A stretch of 64,000 nt of DNA from NCBI GenBank assembly GCA_038501625.1, contig JAZAYU010000013.1, positions 5,332,001 through 5,396,000 of the forward strand, in the 5' to 3' direction. The stretch's first letter is position 1; each line of letters opens with the position of its first letter. The notes under the pieces are model-generated. The model worked only from the letters and a program-made list of their open reading frames with translations. It searched no databases and had not been told where the DNA came from. The stretch comes from Corbicula japonica. Taxonomy: Eukaryota > Mollusca > Bivalvia > Venerida > Cyrenidae. A program made the position numbers and the translations under genes. This document shows, one piece after another, positions 1-13,300 of this stretch.

Positions 1-1540
1 AGAAAATCAAAACGGTCTTGCGATATTTGCATTTGTCCTGTCCGATTTCCCGTAAAGTTTCCTTTTCTTCGTGTTTTCATTTTGTTAGAAACCCGTAAAA
101 ATACTTGAATTGAACAGAACACGTTTTTTATTGACGTATTGTTTTTTCAAATACATTCAATTACACATACATATTACTATGAATGACGAACTAAGAAAAC
201 AACACTATGTTCAGGCCGATATATTTACATGTATACAAAGTGATTATATAATTTCTTTAAATAATAAATCGGTATATGAAACGAAATATGTTTAAAATGT
301 AAAATATTCAGACTCTTTCATGAGTCTTGAAATGTTTATTTAAGTTTTTTTTAATGTGAAGTAAGTATACTCAACTAGACTGCAGAAAAAATGTTCTCTA
401 AATTGTAAACAGTATGCGTAATAAAAATGTTTTTATACAAAATAAACTTAGCAACCTTTCTCAGTATACATTTCGTACTGGGCATTACTGGCTTGTTAAT
501 TGTATTGAGCTATTGTTCAAAAACGATCAATATAAATAGTAACTGCTTTATAAGCAAATTATTCGAAGTAACAGACAACTGACTGCTCTCAATCATTTAG
601 AGTACTAGCACCCACAGAATGTTCATTTGAATTAAAAGTGCAGCAGTCTTCGAAATGCGCGTGAAATATGGACGTCGATAACTGAACTGTATAATCAATA
701 CATTACTGTTATGTGAAAGGTAAAACATTCACAATTTCGTTATTACAAATATGAAAAATATTGGAAAGAAAACAGTGTATGCTTAGAAAAATTGTTAGAT
801 TTAAGTGTAGTGTTTCCTACCACAAATTCTCTTTTATTTATCCCCCCAGTGTATGTTCCGTCCGTTTGTCAGTTCGGGTTCACGAAACGGAGTTTCAAGT
901 GAGTGGCTGGGTCAGAGTGATGACTTAGTAACCTGAGTGATGACTTAGTAACCTGAGTGATGAATTAGTATACCTGATGTGATTTGTTTTGTTACAGTTT
1001 GTGACAATTTTTATCAATTTGCAGAATGCTGGTATTACTTGTCACAAATGTTCACCTACAAGAGCTCGGCCATGATGTTTAAATGTTATGCACAAAGTCA
1101 AATTATTCTAATTTCCTTTTTTATCGGGGTCATGATCATGCTTAATTGTTACTGTTAAATATGTATGTCCATGCTTCATATCTCCTCAAGACATTATAGT
1201 TTTTGAAAAAAAAAACAACAGCACTCGGCTCTAATGCTTAAAAGATGGTCTGCAGAAGCTAAAACAATGAAGCTTATCAAATTTTATGTTCCCTTTATTC
1301 TTCTCAAGACATTAATTAAAAGCTTTTGACAATAACTTGGCACTAACATTTTAAAAGATTTTCATCAGAATCTAAAACAAGGTCACAAACGTGCAAGGTC
1401 AAATTCACATTTAAAGATTTATCATGTGTCCATCCCATAACCTCATATGTTCAATCAAATAACCAACTATGAGTGGTGTGAAAGACCAATGGCCTACTTA
1501 GAGGTAAAGTTCAACTTTTTGTTGTCAGTAACTTAAACTG
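1..1540. other. AT-rich intergenic DNA, no gene seen
   Basis: No open frame here looks protein-coding: the short ones lack family motifs and splice context. Around 1050-1490 there are degenerate, partly self-similar phrases (repeated versions of CTCAAGACATTA) that look like old dispersed-repeat remnants. Confidence 0.5.
915..975. repeat. 20-bp tandem repeat, three copies
   Basis: The unit GAGTGATGACTTAGTAACCT occurs twice exactly and a third time with changes (GAATTAGTATACCT). Small local array, no associated gene. Confidence 0.8.
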
Positions 1541-1544
1541 ACCA

Positions 1545-1799
1545 ACCGATCAACGTTTTCTGGCGTTGTCCCGGTTAGCTCAATTGGTTACGTCGCAGGA
1601 ATTGCATGGCTAGGCGCTGTCGCCGTGACGGTGCGGGTTCGCTCCCAGCTAGAGACACTATAATTTTAAATTCACAGTAGCGCTATTTGTGCAGTATCGC
1701 GGCCGTAAAAAGTCTCCCCGTACATTTAGTCAGTACTGTTATCAGTAAATTAACCCGTTACCGATGTCATGCAGTGATTGTTACGTATATCAGGGCTAT
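1545..1799 (+). mobile_element. tRNA-derived SINE, copy 1
   Basis: A tRNA-like head at about 1565-1660 has an A-box-like TTAGCTCAATTGG (1575-1587) and a B-box-like GGTTCGCTCC (1636-1645), about 50 bases apart, as in an internal RNA polymerase III promoter. A non-tRNA body follows, containing GTCTCCCCGTACAT. The whole unit begins again at 1800, giving a partial tandem with a period of about 254 bp. The body is also found at 62.69-62.75/63.62-63.70 kb, and a reversed fragment of the head lies near 11.4 kb, so this is a dispersed family. The call rests on box spacing and recurrence; no fold was computed. Confidence 0.7.
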
Positions 1800-1920
1800 C
1801 CGATCAACGTTTTCTGGCGTTGTCCCGGTTAGCTCAATTGGTTACGTCGCAGGAATTGCATGGCTAGGCGCTGTCGCCGTGACGTTGCGGGTGCGCTCCC
1901 AGCTAGAGACACTATCATTT
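1800..1920 (+). mobile_element. tRNA-derived SINE, copy 2 (head only)
   Basis: This repeats bases 1545-1670 almost exactly, from CCGATCAACG through AGAGACACTAT. The A-box-like sequence is kept at 1829-1841. The B-box reads GGGTGCGCTCCC, one change from copy 1. The body that follows the head in copy 1 is missing. Confidence 0.7.
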
Positions 1921-2029
1921 ATTAGAGCCTTTTTTAAATGCTTGACAAACACTTTTCACAAAATCTTTTCTTAAAAGAACCTAAAGACTTAAATTGTTTC
2001 TTTTATCCCTATCATCGTGTTCTTGCTAA

Positions 2030-2385
2030 TTTGACTCCTGGGGCTCTGGTCTCGAAAAGACCATCGAGTACTTGCCCATTTGGATTTGCAATGCTATTAG
2101 CTTTTTATGTTTTTAATGTTTGTGTGCTTTTTTGCATGCAACATTGTTGAGCTGATGGGTGAGTTGGAGTCATTTCATCAATACAACTTGTATTGATACT
2201 TGATTGTAAATATAAAAACCTGTTGGGGCCAGTGTGAGGTTGGTGCACCCTAGAACCCGGTTGAAACCTCCAGTGGCAATTTGTTTTGCCACTGATCGTT
2301 CCAAGGCGTATCCCCGAACGTTTTATTTTTCGTTATTTGTTTGTGGCGTCTTATTGGAATCGACATACTTAGATCAAACATAATT

Positions 2386-2444
<59 letters not shown>

Positions 2445-2540
2445 CTCTCTCTCTCACCCTCTTTTCTATTTTGCTGCGTGGAGAGACTGTGTTTTGTGAG
2501 TGTGGCGATTTCTGATGTGCATATTTTACTTTTTATATCA
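2030..2540 (+). mobile_element. Family A dispersed repeat (3' tail of an RT element)
   Basis: Carries the hallmark block GTTGGTGCACCCTAGAACC, CCAGTGGCAATTTG and GTTCCAAGGCG, and the terminal block ending near CTGATGTGCATATTTT. The same blocks recur at 3.9, 10.9, 13.4, 21.9, 27.2, 27.8, 42.8, 46.2, 56.2 and 62.4 kb. In the 40-44 kb copy they lie downstream of a reverse-transcriptase frame, so this is probably a 5'-truncated 3' end of that retroelement. A (CT)n tract interrupts it. Confidence 0.65.
2386..2455. repeat. (CT)n microsatellite
   Basis: About 70 bases of CT dinucleotides with small interruptions (CCC, ATCTAT). Confidence 0.95.
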
Positions 2541-3429
2541 AAGCGACATGGTAAACAATGTAAAGATAACCCCAGAGCCATACACATACAGCGGGGCAAC
2601 GACTAGCCTACCATGCAAGAGATTGGCACAGTACATACCTGTCCACCCGTATCCTCAAAAAATAGTTCAAGTATGCCTTTACTGTGTAACATCCACCCAA
2701 GGGAGTGACACAAGTTGTTAACTTAGGTGGTTAAGAAGGTAAAAATTAGAACAAAATGTCAGTTTAGGACATACTGAAACTGGCTGTTGGAGACAGTCGG
2801 TTGCTGAATGCAGGAGGCTAATAATGCAGGTTCAACTGTTTACTGTCACTCACAATGATTGTCATTTTGCATCGTTTGAATTAGTATATTACCATCAAGG
2901 GAGGTAATTAAAACACTGAAGTGAAGTACGCAGAGACTTGTTACAGCCGCCACTGAACATGTGGTGTAGTGATATATTAAATGTGTATATAACTCGAAAG
3001 CCATACAAATACTAGCCAACCATTCAAAAGACAATTACAGTACATACTGTCTCTATCCCACCAAAAAAAGATAGTTCAGGTATGCTGGTATAGTTTATAA
3101 AAGATCACATAGTTTCAAGATCTAGTTTCATACATGAGGGTTGATCATTTTTAAGTGTCCACTTCATAATCAAAGAACACTTGTCAATAAATCATTTTAA
3201 ATACCTAGGTAAACATGTTCACATCATTGAGACGACGTGCTTTACCTCCCGTCTTAAAAATTCAAGCTATGTGAGACTCAATATGATAAATGGTCGATTA
3301 TGTCGGTTCAGTGTCTTCACAACACTTTAAGGATTTTAAAATTACTTTGCACAAATGTTCACCTCATTCAGACAATTTGCTGAAGTCAACGCACGGTCTT
3401 TGAAATAGACAAATATAAAACTTTGAAAG

Positions 3430-3690
3430 ACACCGAACTCGATTAGTATTAAAATATTGTATGGTTGGTTTGGGGCAATAATTAAATGTTTAATGTTGTT
3501 CCCGCCTCCTAGCTCCGGGTTAAGCGCAAGTATCAATACAAGTAAACAGTACATTATTATAAATTCCAAACCAAGTGTGCATCATATTTTTCATAGATTC
3601 TCTAATTACGTTTTATGTTTTAGTTAAATGTTATTTGCGAACAGCAGCGTATGGTCCCCATGTGAAAAGATTTGGTTGCCCTAGCATATT
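3430..3690 (-). repeat. Family C dispersed repeat, degenerate copy
   Basis: Shares phrases such as CCTCCTAGCTCCGGGTTAAGCGCAA and AAACAGTACA with the better-preserved reverse copy at 55.6 kb and, inverted, with the copies at 4.7 and 50.4 kb. Confidence 0.5.
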
Positions 3691-3894
3691 GTAAAAAATC
3701 TCTAGCAGTTGCAAACATTCAAATGCTGGAGGTATATGTTGAGCGGGACTTAGCGATACGCTGGAACTGGACTCTAATAAACCAGTGCCGATATATTTAA
3801 ATAAAATAAATCAAATAAAAGCAAATGTGTCTAAGTAATTACTTTGGAAGTATTTGAAATTCCGAGGCGATAATCCCGTGAGTTTTCATTTTCG

Positions 3895-4015
3895 ATCATT
3901 GTTCGTAGTGTCATTTTTGGAATTGATCCTTTTATAAACCAATATCCTCTCTGCTTTTGTGCTGTGAAGGGAGGTTATTTTTCTGGATGTCGCAATTCCT
4001 GAATATTTCACGTTT
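3895..4015 (+). mobile_element. Family A repeat, 3'-terminal fragment
   Basis: Contains GGAATTGATCCTTTTATAAA, a GCTGTGAAGGGAGG block, and a CAATTCCTGAATAT end that match the last 120 bases of other family A copies. Confidence 0.5.
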
Positions 4016-4373
4016 GTTATCTTCTTAAATTCCTTCGTTGACATAATTTACAAAAAAAATTTGTTTTATAATTGTAAAATAAAAACCGACAGTTCCTTTA
4101 TTTGTATTTGTTATAAAATGTGTTCCTTGTGCAAAAAATTGTGAGGAAGCGTACTGACGACCAAACAATTAACAAAAAGAGAATCTTTCGGGATACCGCC
4201 TTGGAACAGATATTTTAAGCTACCGAGAATTTAATAAGCACTTGTTAAATGAATCCCTTTCGAAAAATGTCCCGTTGATGACATTCATGTAGACGCTGCC
4301 AACGAAGCTAAACAGTGCTTATTTTAAAGAATTTTGCATGTAAGTTGACACTACTTATAAAGTCCCAGAAATT

Positions 4374-4376
<3 letters not shown>

Positions 4377-4406
<30 letters not shown>
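4377..4406. repeat. (GA)n microsatellite
   Basis: About 15 uninterrupted GA units. Confidence 0.95.
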
Positions 4407-4409
<3 letters not shown>

Positions 4410-4699
4410 TTTATTCCAAATTCGATAAGATACAAAGATACAATCACAACATTTGAAGTAGGTCCTGGCGACCCATGATCAAATAGTTATATAAATACAT
4501 GCACTATATCATCTTTTACATTTAAATAGCGGCATGTTGAGCTAACAAAAGAGTTACAAATTAAGTACAATCATTACCGATGCAAAGTTTACATAACTCG
4601 AGTTTGTTGTACAAATATGAAGCTGATTACTCCAAAGGAAAGTTTATTCATATAGTCTATTTTTAAGTATTATAAATGTTTTTTTTTAGAAATATAAAG

Positions 4700-4945
4700 A
4701 AATATTATAGAATGAAATTGTATTGGTCTGAAAATACCGCATTGAAGGTTCCATGTGTACCGCCATATGCATACCATCGTTTGGGATGGATCGAAATTGT
4801 ACTGTTTCTTGGCGTTCAACACTTTGCTAGTGGGCGTGGGCAGTTATATGTAATTCCATTATTGCCCATGAACAGGCTCAATCAAACTGATCCTGCAATA
4901 TTTTCGTGGTCGACGGCTTTCAAACTTCCCTTTCCTTCTATTTAA
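4700..4945 (+). repeat. Family C dispersed repeat
   Basis: The phrases GGGATGGATCGAAATTGTAC, GTGGGCGTGGGCAGT and CCATGAACAGGCTCAATCAA recur at 50.4 and 57.8 kb and, inverted, at 55.6 and 3.5 kb. The 89-codon open frame across it is not conserved between copies. Confidence 0.65.
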
Positions 4946-4949
4946 ACCT

Positions 4950-6780
4950 GCTCCACGGAGAACGATGAAGTATTTGATGTTTATCCCACTTTGTATCGAC
5001 GAAGAATCAACAAAACTGATATTTTCCTTGGTATACAAATAAGGTTTTCACTATTTGTTTTTATAAAATTGAACGATACTACACATTTATTAATATGGTG
5101 ACCAAAGCAAATTTAAATTGTAAGAGTGTTCTGGTCAGACAGAGATTTCCGATGAATTTGCCTACAGCTCGATTTCGATTAATGGGTGTTTGATTTTGGG
5201 ATGTGTTGCAGAAAAAATTACGGGAAATTTTAACTAAGATGGGTACAAGTAAAAGGCATTGGATACATGAACATGATGTGATTAAAAGTCATTAAGTTTC
5301 CATTTGTGCAAACAGAATAACAATTCTGCGGAGTGTAAAGTGTATTATAACATGGCCGTTATAAATGAATATGTATAAAGCTTATAAATTATTAATACAT
5401 TGTTTTTTTTTCTTTAAATTTGCAAATAGGTAGTAAGACAGTAAGTAAAAAGAAATTGAAATTAATATTATACTGATGTTAACACCAGTGTTTATAATAT
5501 GAATAGCTCAATAAAATGATCATGTTATTGCATTTCATGGCAATTTAAATAAAACCACAAATGTTATTTTTTTCTGAAAAGCCTCCTTAATTAAATTAGT
5601 TGGTATTGGTTCAAATATACATTACTACTTTAATATGTTTCCATGTGAACTTAAAGCTTTAATTATGCGTTAAAAAGATACAAAAACACCTTATACTTGT
5701 CTGTTTTTTACAACTGCAAGACACATCATTTACTGTCCGATTTTTAAATCAGTCAAGGGCGTTGACCAGTTTAGATTACACAGACATTTTTCACAAATAA
5801 CGGTGAAAAACAATGGTTCGGGATTTTGCGTGACAATTGAAGGAATTTGATCGAGAATTATGTTTTTCAATTTACCATTCAGTTGTGAGTAAACGAACAC
5901 AGTTTATAGCTATAGTTGTTTTTTTTAGCATATTCCCGAGTTCGTGGTTATAAATTCAAATTTAAAGACTATGGAATTTCAAAAACTTTAGTTTACCTTA
6001 CATAAACACAAACCGCAAGTTCCCCAAGATTCAACTAATAAACCTGTTGAATTTAAAAAAAAATGTTGCGGCTTGTAATAGTTTTAGTAACTCGTGAGGT
6101 AATAAACGGGAATTTATATTTTAATGTAACTTACCAAATTTCATTAGAAAAACATTTAAAATTAATTTCCATGATATCATCTGCACTACTGCTACTATTG
6201 CGGTCATTTTGCAACAAATATACGTATGCTAAGCCATCTTGATCAGTTAAAAATATTTTTATTCTGTTTTGAATTGCCTAAACTATCCTTAATATCTATC
6301 TGAACTAAATGTTATTACTTTTTGTTGATACAAGGTTCTATGGCATCTTTGAACGCACGCCCATTTCAAAAGAGTTAATTTTGTTAAAGCAACTATCAGT
6401 TCATATCGAAGTGTACTAGGGGGTCATATTATTTTCTGTTCATTTTACGGGTCGGATAAAGTAAAGAAAAAAAGCTTCATCAATACAAATTTTAATGATT
6501 GTAATTATGGTATTAATCAGTAGTTATTCTTTCAAATTCTAACACCTTGCTTCTGTCTTGTAATCTTATATAAGGACACTTATATGACGTCAAGATGGAT
6601 CGTAAAATAAAGATGAACGTTTTAAATAAGAAAAACAGATTTGTATGGAAATCTAACCTTCTTATTGAATAAAATATTAACAAAAACGACTTTGTAACAA
6701 ATACAAGACAATGAGAAAGAAAGTCGAATAAAATGTACCAGAGAACCCGGCGAATGCTGTACGAGTTATTCGGACAAGGG
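4950..6780. other. AT-rich intergenic DNA, no gene seen
   Basis: Only short chance open frames; no motif, repeat array or RNA gene recognised. Confidence 0.5.
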
Positions 6781-6783
6781 CTG

Positions 6784-6890
6784 AAGGTTATAAAGCTGAG
6801 ATTGGAAACCAGTCTCAAATCTCAAGCATTGGCTGAAATGGCGACTGCTTGAGATTTGAGACAGGTTTCCATGATCAGTTTTATAAGCTT
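6784..6890. mobile_element. MITE-B, palindromic miniature element, copy 1
   Basis: Starts with AAGGTTATAAAGCTGAG and ends with CAGTTTTATAAGCTT. The inner arms AGTCTCAAATCTCAAGCA and TGCTTGAGATTTGAGAC are inverted complements around a short GGCTGAAATGGCGAC centre. The same palindrome recurs at 11.4, 12.3, 16.2-16.4 and 18.8 kb. Its size and lack of coding capacity fit a non-autonomous inverted-repeat transposon; the superfamily is not clear. Confidence 0.7.
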
Positions 6891-9800
6891 GGGCACAGAC
6901 CCTTATTTGACATATAAACTCATTTTTTTAAGCTCAACGTGTAAAATGGAGTAATAACTTAGATGAAATTTGGGGATATAATAATATATTATATAACAAA
7001 AATCTATAACAAACATCTTTAATAACAAAAAGTGCCTTAGCAGTTACAGAAGCATATTGTGTGATGTCATAAATAGTCAAAAGAAAATGTTCCCAGATCA
7101 AAATATAGCTTTTAATAGTTTGAAAAGTAATGGATTGGGTATTTTCAAAACGAACTTTATTAATATATTTATAAATCTCCATCTGCATGCAGGTCTAAAA
7201 CATTTCCTCGAATACCTGCTGCACTCTAGAGCAAGAAATGCTCCATCTCAAAGGATGAAAACATGATGATATGTCTAACTTTAATAGAAACTTAGACAGT
7301 AAATTATGTGTACAAATTATATTAACAAATTAGAAAGTAGCGAATTTCTAAATAATGGTTTCTGTGCAAATCTTTTAAAAAACCAAAAGGTTTCAATACA
7401 CAAATAAGCACCATAGAATATCAATTAGTCCTAAATAGTCAATCAACAGCAAAGCAATAAATATAATATTCGATCTTGGAGGTATCCACGGCAACCTTTT
7501 CATGATATGAAAAACACTTTACTAAGGCGCAATTTTAGTGCTAATGTACGTCGTAGCATCATCTTGACGTCATTTTCTGATTTTGTTTTCGACATTTTCT
7601 CAGCAATTTAAATAAAGACAATGGCGTCAATTTGCTTTGGATCTTTGTCAAACACCTGCCGCGTCTTATTAAGATATTTAGTTAAACTAATTTAACTTTG
7701 TATCAATGTTCCATTATATAAATAAATTGTGCGGGAGAGAGACATAGATAAGGATTGAAAGTGTAATTGTTTTATTTGACTTGTTTTACTAGAATTGTAA
7801 ATTAAAAAAAAACTCGTTGTAACTTAAACAACTGTGTATTTTACTTATAAGTAAAAGTGCTCTGCAGCTTGCAGAATAAAATGCAGTATTTACACTATTT
7901 AACTATATTATATAAACAATTACAGTCATGGGAAAGTTACACTTGTTTACATCCAATAATCTAAACTAGAGCAACAGTTTGTTGAAATTAAAAAAATATC
8001 GTACACTGTGAGCATACAAAGCTGGACAGCCATTTGTTTGGAACACGGAAAACAACTCTCACAGGTGCGGGCAAAAAATGTATATCTGAAACATTATGTA
8101 TTAAAATGGCTGACTGTCAAAAACCATATAATACAAAATTTAATTTCTAAAATATAAAAATCTATCAAAAATCCATTTAATTTCTTCTCGTTCAGAAATC
8201 GTGGAGTTTTTTAAAAAAAAATTACAATAAATGTTGCGAAGAATATGCCGAGATTAAATACGAACATTAAAAATAATTGACAATCGAATATTTTCATATA
8301 AGAGAAACATATCTATTATTGCAACCTCGACATTGTTGAACTTGCGTAATGTGGAAAAGGAAATTCAATACTTTTAAAACAGATTTAAACAACGGCTGAT
8401 AAGGCTTCAAACAATAATATTTTAGTGTGACGTATATAATATTTATAGACACTAATAGTCATTATGCATATGCACTAACTTTTTGATATAGAGATATTGT
8501 CACTGCACGTATCTACATATTACAAAATTTAAAATCAATGTTAGGTCAAAACAAGATGAAGTACCTACAGTGTTTTAGTTTCCTTAAATGCACAAAATAA
8601 CATATAAAACAAGATTTATCACCTTCTACAGTTAAAAAATGAATTTAATAATTTTCAGGCGTTCTTTTTGTCAACGTATGATATTTCAAGATTGTTCACT
8701 TCACATCCTCATAATTTAGTAAGAAGCAAGTTCACTAGTCCCACGAGAACGTTTGCAAGAGGAAACAATATCGGTTGATGAACATAGAGCTGTTTATAGA
8801 TAGTTTTTATGGTAAAAATACTTTTTGTACACGTCAAGGCCTGATTGAGTCGCTTTCTTACTTGATAATGTTCATGTTATGTGTTTACAAATCTAATTGT
8901 GATGATCGGCAGCTTAATAAAGCTAACAATTAGGATATGCAATTCTCAATAAAATGTAGTAGCTCGATTTATTTATTCCTGCTATCGTCTATAGAACTGA
9001 TGATGTTATTTGAACATTGTTGCAAATCCTACAGGACCAAGACCTAGATGAGCGTTCACGAGAGAAAATTCAATGTGAGGTTGGGCTGTGTGGTAAACAG
9101 TATTTTATGTCGTTGTCTCAAAGCATACACAGTCAGGTCTGTCATATCGATGATGGGTAAAACGTGATTAATTGATATAATCTAAATAATAAGGGGCATT
9201 CCAGATTTGGTCAATTGTTTTGCTCTATCGGTTTTGGTGTTTTATTACTCTATAGACTTGAGGACTAGAAATGGAATTAGGTAACTTATTACATCAGATC
9301 ATGACACAAAAAAAACGCATTATAAACTGCACTATTCTTCATATCGAGTTTAAATCTTTTACATATTTGTCTTTAAAAGAATACATGTTTCGACCAACGA
9401 AAATTTAAATTATTTAAAATATTAGTATGTTTTATTTTAATTTTGAAATCGCAGCATGTTTTTGTTTCCATGGACATAGTAAACAAAACCTTTGCCTCAT
9501 TAAAAAAGATGTTGAGGAAGAGTTAATATTGCAGGTATCTTCAATTTAATTATATGCTACGATCATGGTATTTTAAACTTTTTAAGAAACTAATTAATTT
9601 TATTTAAAAATAATCAATAATATGTTGTACAAATGTACATTATCGCGTTGTCATAATTTAAAGTCATATAACTGCAGCTAAGTGAGAAATATAAGTGTCA
9701 TCATTTTGGTAAAATTGAATGAAAAAAAATGAATAAATTAATAATATATGTTTGCAGTTTGAAAGGGCTACTTAAACTTTTGATCATAGGAATGAAGTTA

Positions 9801-10307
9801 ATACCTACGCAATAATCTACAAGCCTTTTTATACCTTTAACTTTTTTGTATTATAATTTGTAAACTATATTGTGTCTTAAAACCACCATCCACGGGAATA
9901 TGATGAACCACGTTAACTCAAAATCAAATGATTTTAAAGACTTGCGAAATATTTCCGGAGATTTCCGAAGATTAACGCTTGTACGAAAAATGCCTGGTCA
10001 GTCCAGTCTTTGCAAAACATGATCTTATTACACTGTGCATTTCCGACATTTTCTTCGGCTTCTTCAACTTTTCATCTTTTATATATTAATATAATATGTC
10101 GATTTCGTGCACAAGACGTTTACACTTTTGACGTTCACTAATATTCATGATTTGTAGATTATAGATTCTCAAACTTTGTGCTTGAAATAAATCGAGTTCT
10201 CTTGTTTCAAATAACAAAGCAAAGCAATCAGTCCAGGATATTCCAACCACAATTTGATTTTTTCAATGGTACAATGTTTTTTCGAATCAACCAGTAATTT
10301 CCGTCAT
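6891..10307. other. AT-rich intergenic DNA; distal part may hold the M1 3' UTR
   Basis: No coding frame with recognisable motifs. The last few hundred bases lie just downstream of the M1 stop (minus strand) and may be its 3' UTR. I could not settle a polyadenylation site: the nearest plain AATAAA on the minus strand that I noticed is near 9.60 kb, about 700 bases from the stop. Confidence 0.45.
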
Positions 10308-10333
10308 CTACACAGCTTGAAAACCAGTCAATT
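10308..10333 (-). CDS. M1 exon 8: last coding exon
   Basis: Acceptor TTATCATTTCAG, then 26 nt encoding E-L-T-G-F-Q-A-V and TAG. The M2 counterpart at 53518-53493 is also 26 nt and encodes E-S-T-G-F-H-Y-M and TAA. The protein ends in a hydrophobic residue, but no classical PDZ ligand is evident. Confidence 0.72.
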
Positions 10334-13300
10334 CTGAAATGATAATATATAAACAAATTAAAAAGGGACCGAAAGCCACTGATAGGACAAATACTCTCAA
10401 ATTAGTATTTATATATCAGTTAAAAAAGATAAAAAGTTAGTTATATTTTGTTATTTCATTTATTAAAAGGGAGGCAAATAAAAAAAACGGATATTAAAAA
10501 CTGTATATTTATTGTTGTGCATCGTTGCATCAGTGGACTTCAAATAGTGCATTTTTCCTCCTGTTCATCCTATAAACTTTAAAATTTGACTGTCAAGTAA
10601 TCTGTTTGAGACTTTAACATTTTTAAAGTAAAACCATATCGATCTCATTGTTATTTAGGGAAGAGAAGATTACATTTGACTTATGTGAAAATAACAACAT
10701 CTTCCCGATATATTAAATTTCCAGATATGTGCAAATACCTGAGAATAAAATAGTTATTAAACAAGCATCACTGAATAACATTTTTGGAATTAAAAAATAT
10801 AAGTTTTCAATGTTGCTAAGTATATGTGTTAGCGTGACATCAATACTATATCATCATATCTATCTCGGTAAGATCATTTGTACTCGCTGTTGCTTTACAA
10901 TGCAATTAGCTTCTTATATTTTATATGTTTGTGTGCTTTCGATGCAACATTAATGAGTTGGAGTTTTTCCCCCAATACAACTTGTATTTGTGTAACCTCG
11001 TCGCCCAGTGGCAAATTGTGGTAATTCGTCAGGTTCTCATTTTCGTTAATTGTTTTTGGCCTCTATTTGGAATTGATAATTGTGTAACCATGATCTCCTC
11101 TCCTCGCTACATTTTGGCTGTGTGGGGAGGCTGTGTCTGCTGGATGTGGCCATTCCTGATATGGAGATTTTAATATAGAAATCAATTAAATGATTGTGGT
11201 GTTACTTCTAATCTGAAAATATACTTACCGACTGGAGTCAATGTCCTGACATCTACAAAATATAAAGCTTATTAATTCATGAGCTAATATTCCGCAGCAT
11301 AACTCTCACTCTATCCCAAATTCTGGTAATAGCTTAATTAGTAAAATAGAAAGTTTCAAATGATAATACCTCTACCGGGAGCGAACCCGCACTATCACGG
11401 CGACAGCGTCTAGCAATTGTCATCTGGAAACTAGACCCAAGATCATAAAAATAAGATTTGAGATCAGTCTAAGATCTCAAGGATCTGATTTGCTGCCAAT
11501 CAGATGCTTGAGATTTGAGACTGATCTCCAGATTTAGTTTCATGATCTTGGGCAAAGATAGTTTCAAAAGAGCCTGGCATTGTTTTAAACCAAAATTAAA
11601 CCAGATCTTCTCTCCGTTTCGAGAATAAATTAAAATGACTCGTATGTAGTTACTAATGGCAAATTTACCTTCAAGATCTTAAAAGCCCCTAGCTGATAGG
11701 TCAACTCAGGGGTCAGTTGGAAAACGAAGTTTAATTAGACCCTTTGTCCGCGGGTGAAATATTTTAATAGTTTTAGTTACAAACGGTAACAGATATGTTC
11801 AAATCTTTTGGGATTACACAAACAGAATAAGTATGTTGTTTTAAAGTTATATGACAGTTCTTATTAAGAACTAAGAAAATAATATAGATTCCCTGGAAAA
11901 GCAAAATTGGCCATCGAAAATTCAAACGTGCATGTATTCGTATAGGCAATACTTATGTGCGACTGCAATTACTTATCAATATATTAAGTAGATCTATGTG
12001 TTTTTACCTGGATGAGATGCATTTGAATGGTACATCTGTGTCTTCTGAGACAATTGAGCCGATTCCATAGAAGACGGTGAATACTGGTCCGACCGTTGTG
12101 CTTTTTTGTCTTCACTGTTTCGTCTTTTCCATTTATGAAAATTCAAAGATCTTTGTCACAACCGCATTAAATATGTTATATCCTACACTGATACACTGCT
12201 TAGCCGTGAATTATTGAAGTAAATGAAATATGTCATGTCAATAGGATAACAAAATGATGCTATACGAACAACATGTCAACCTATTTCAGTTTAAACTGAG
12301 TCTTTTCAAATGTCAAGCATTAGAGGTGTCAGGACTTCAGGTTATAAAACTGAGATTAGAAAGCGTCTGATCAGTCGCCATTTAAGTCTATCAGATGCTT
12401 GAGATTTGAGATGGGTTTCCATTATCAGTTTTATAAGCTTGTGGCTTGGTCACGTAACAGCGAAGTATACTTCTCAAGGTTTGATAATGATCACATAAAA
12501 CATTGTGTGTATCCCTTACATAAGTTCGAAACGATAAAATATTTGCTGTGATTCTGAAAGTTTGTTCATTTGACATCAGCTTCGTGCCAAAAAAGAATGA
12601 GTTGTCAACCTGTTGAACTGGAGCAAGAGTTAAACTTGGTAGGGGCAATAATTCGGGATGAAACGGGAAGCGATCCCTTTCAAATTTTACGTAGTATAGT
12701 AGGTGTACAAATATCAAAAACCATCACTAAAACAGTAGAAGGCATGTGAAAAAAGGAAATGTCATGTAATATTCTTACACAGTCAAGTGAATATTTCTTT
12801 TCCAGTGTGGAGACTTGATTTGTGGAATGAACATGGAATTTATATAATGTTTCAGAGACATTTGTAAGAATATGCATAAAGCATAATCCCAGATGGATCT
12901 TTTTTCACCCGTTTCCCAGATGTATCTTTTTTACTATTTTACTCGAAAATTGTCAAACTATCACAATGTTTTTATCAATCGAATGTTGAAAATGCCTTTA
13001 ATGATGTATTAAACAAACGGCTAAAATCGGCTAAAAAATCAAGGGCTGCATCGACAGAACTCTGCATCGATCTAGGTTGTTTTTTGGCCCGAATCCTGGT
13101 TGAATCTTTAAAAAAATAAATCAAAACGCAAGAAACTCATACTGGCTTATTTCACAGAAAAATCATCTTGAAATTAAACTATTAAGACTTTTTAAACATT
13201 TGTTGCGTTACATAGCCATTTTCAGCTAAGATGATTTCAAACTGAAAAATGAAACTTTACCTTTGAAGCGGTAGGTTAGTTGACATAACAATTTTCTGGA

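Noticed and set aside
2386..4406. Possible CRISPR-like or regular arrays
   Set aside because: The repeats here are simple CT and GA microsatellites; no spacers or direct-repeat pattern.
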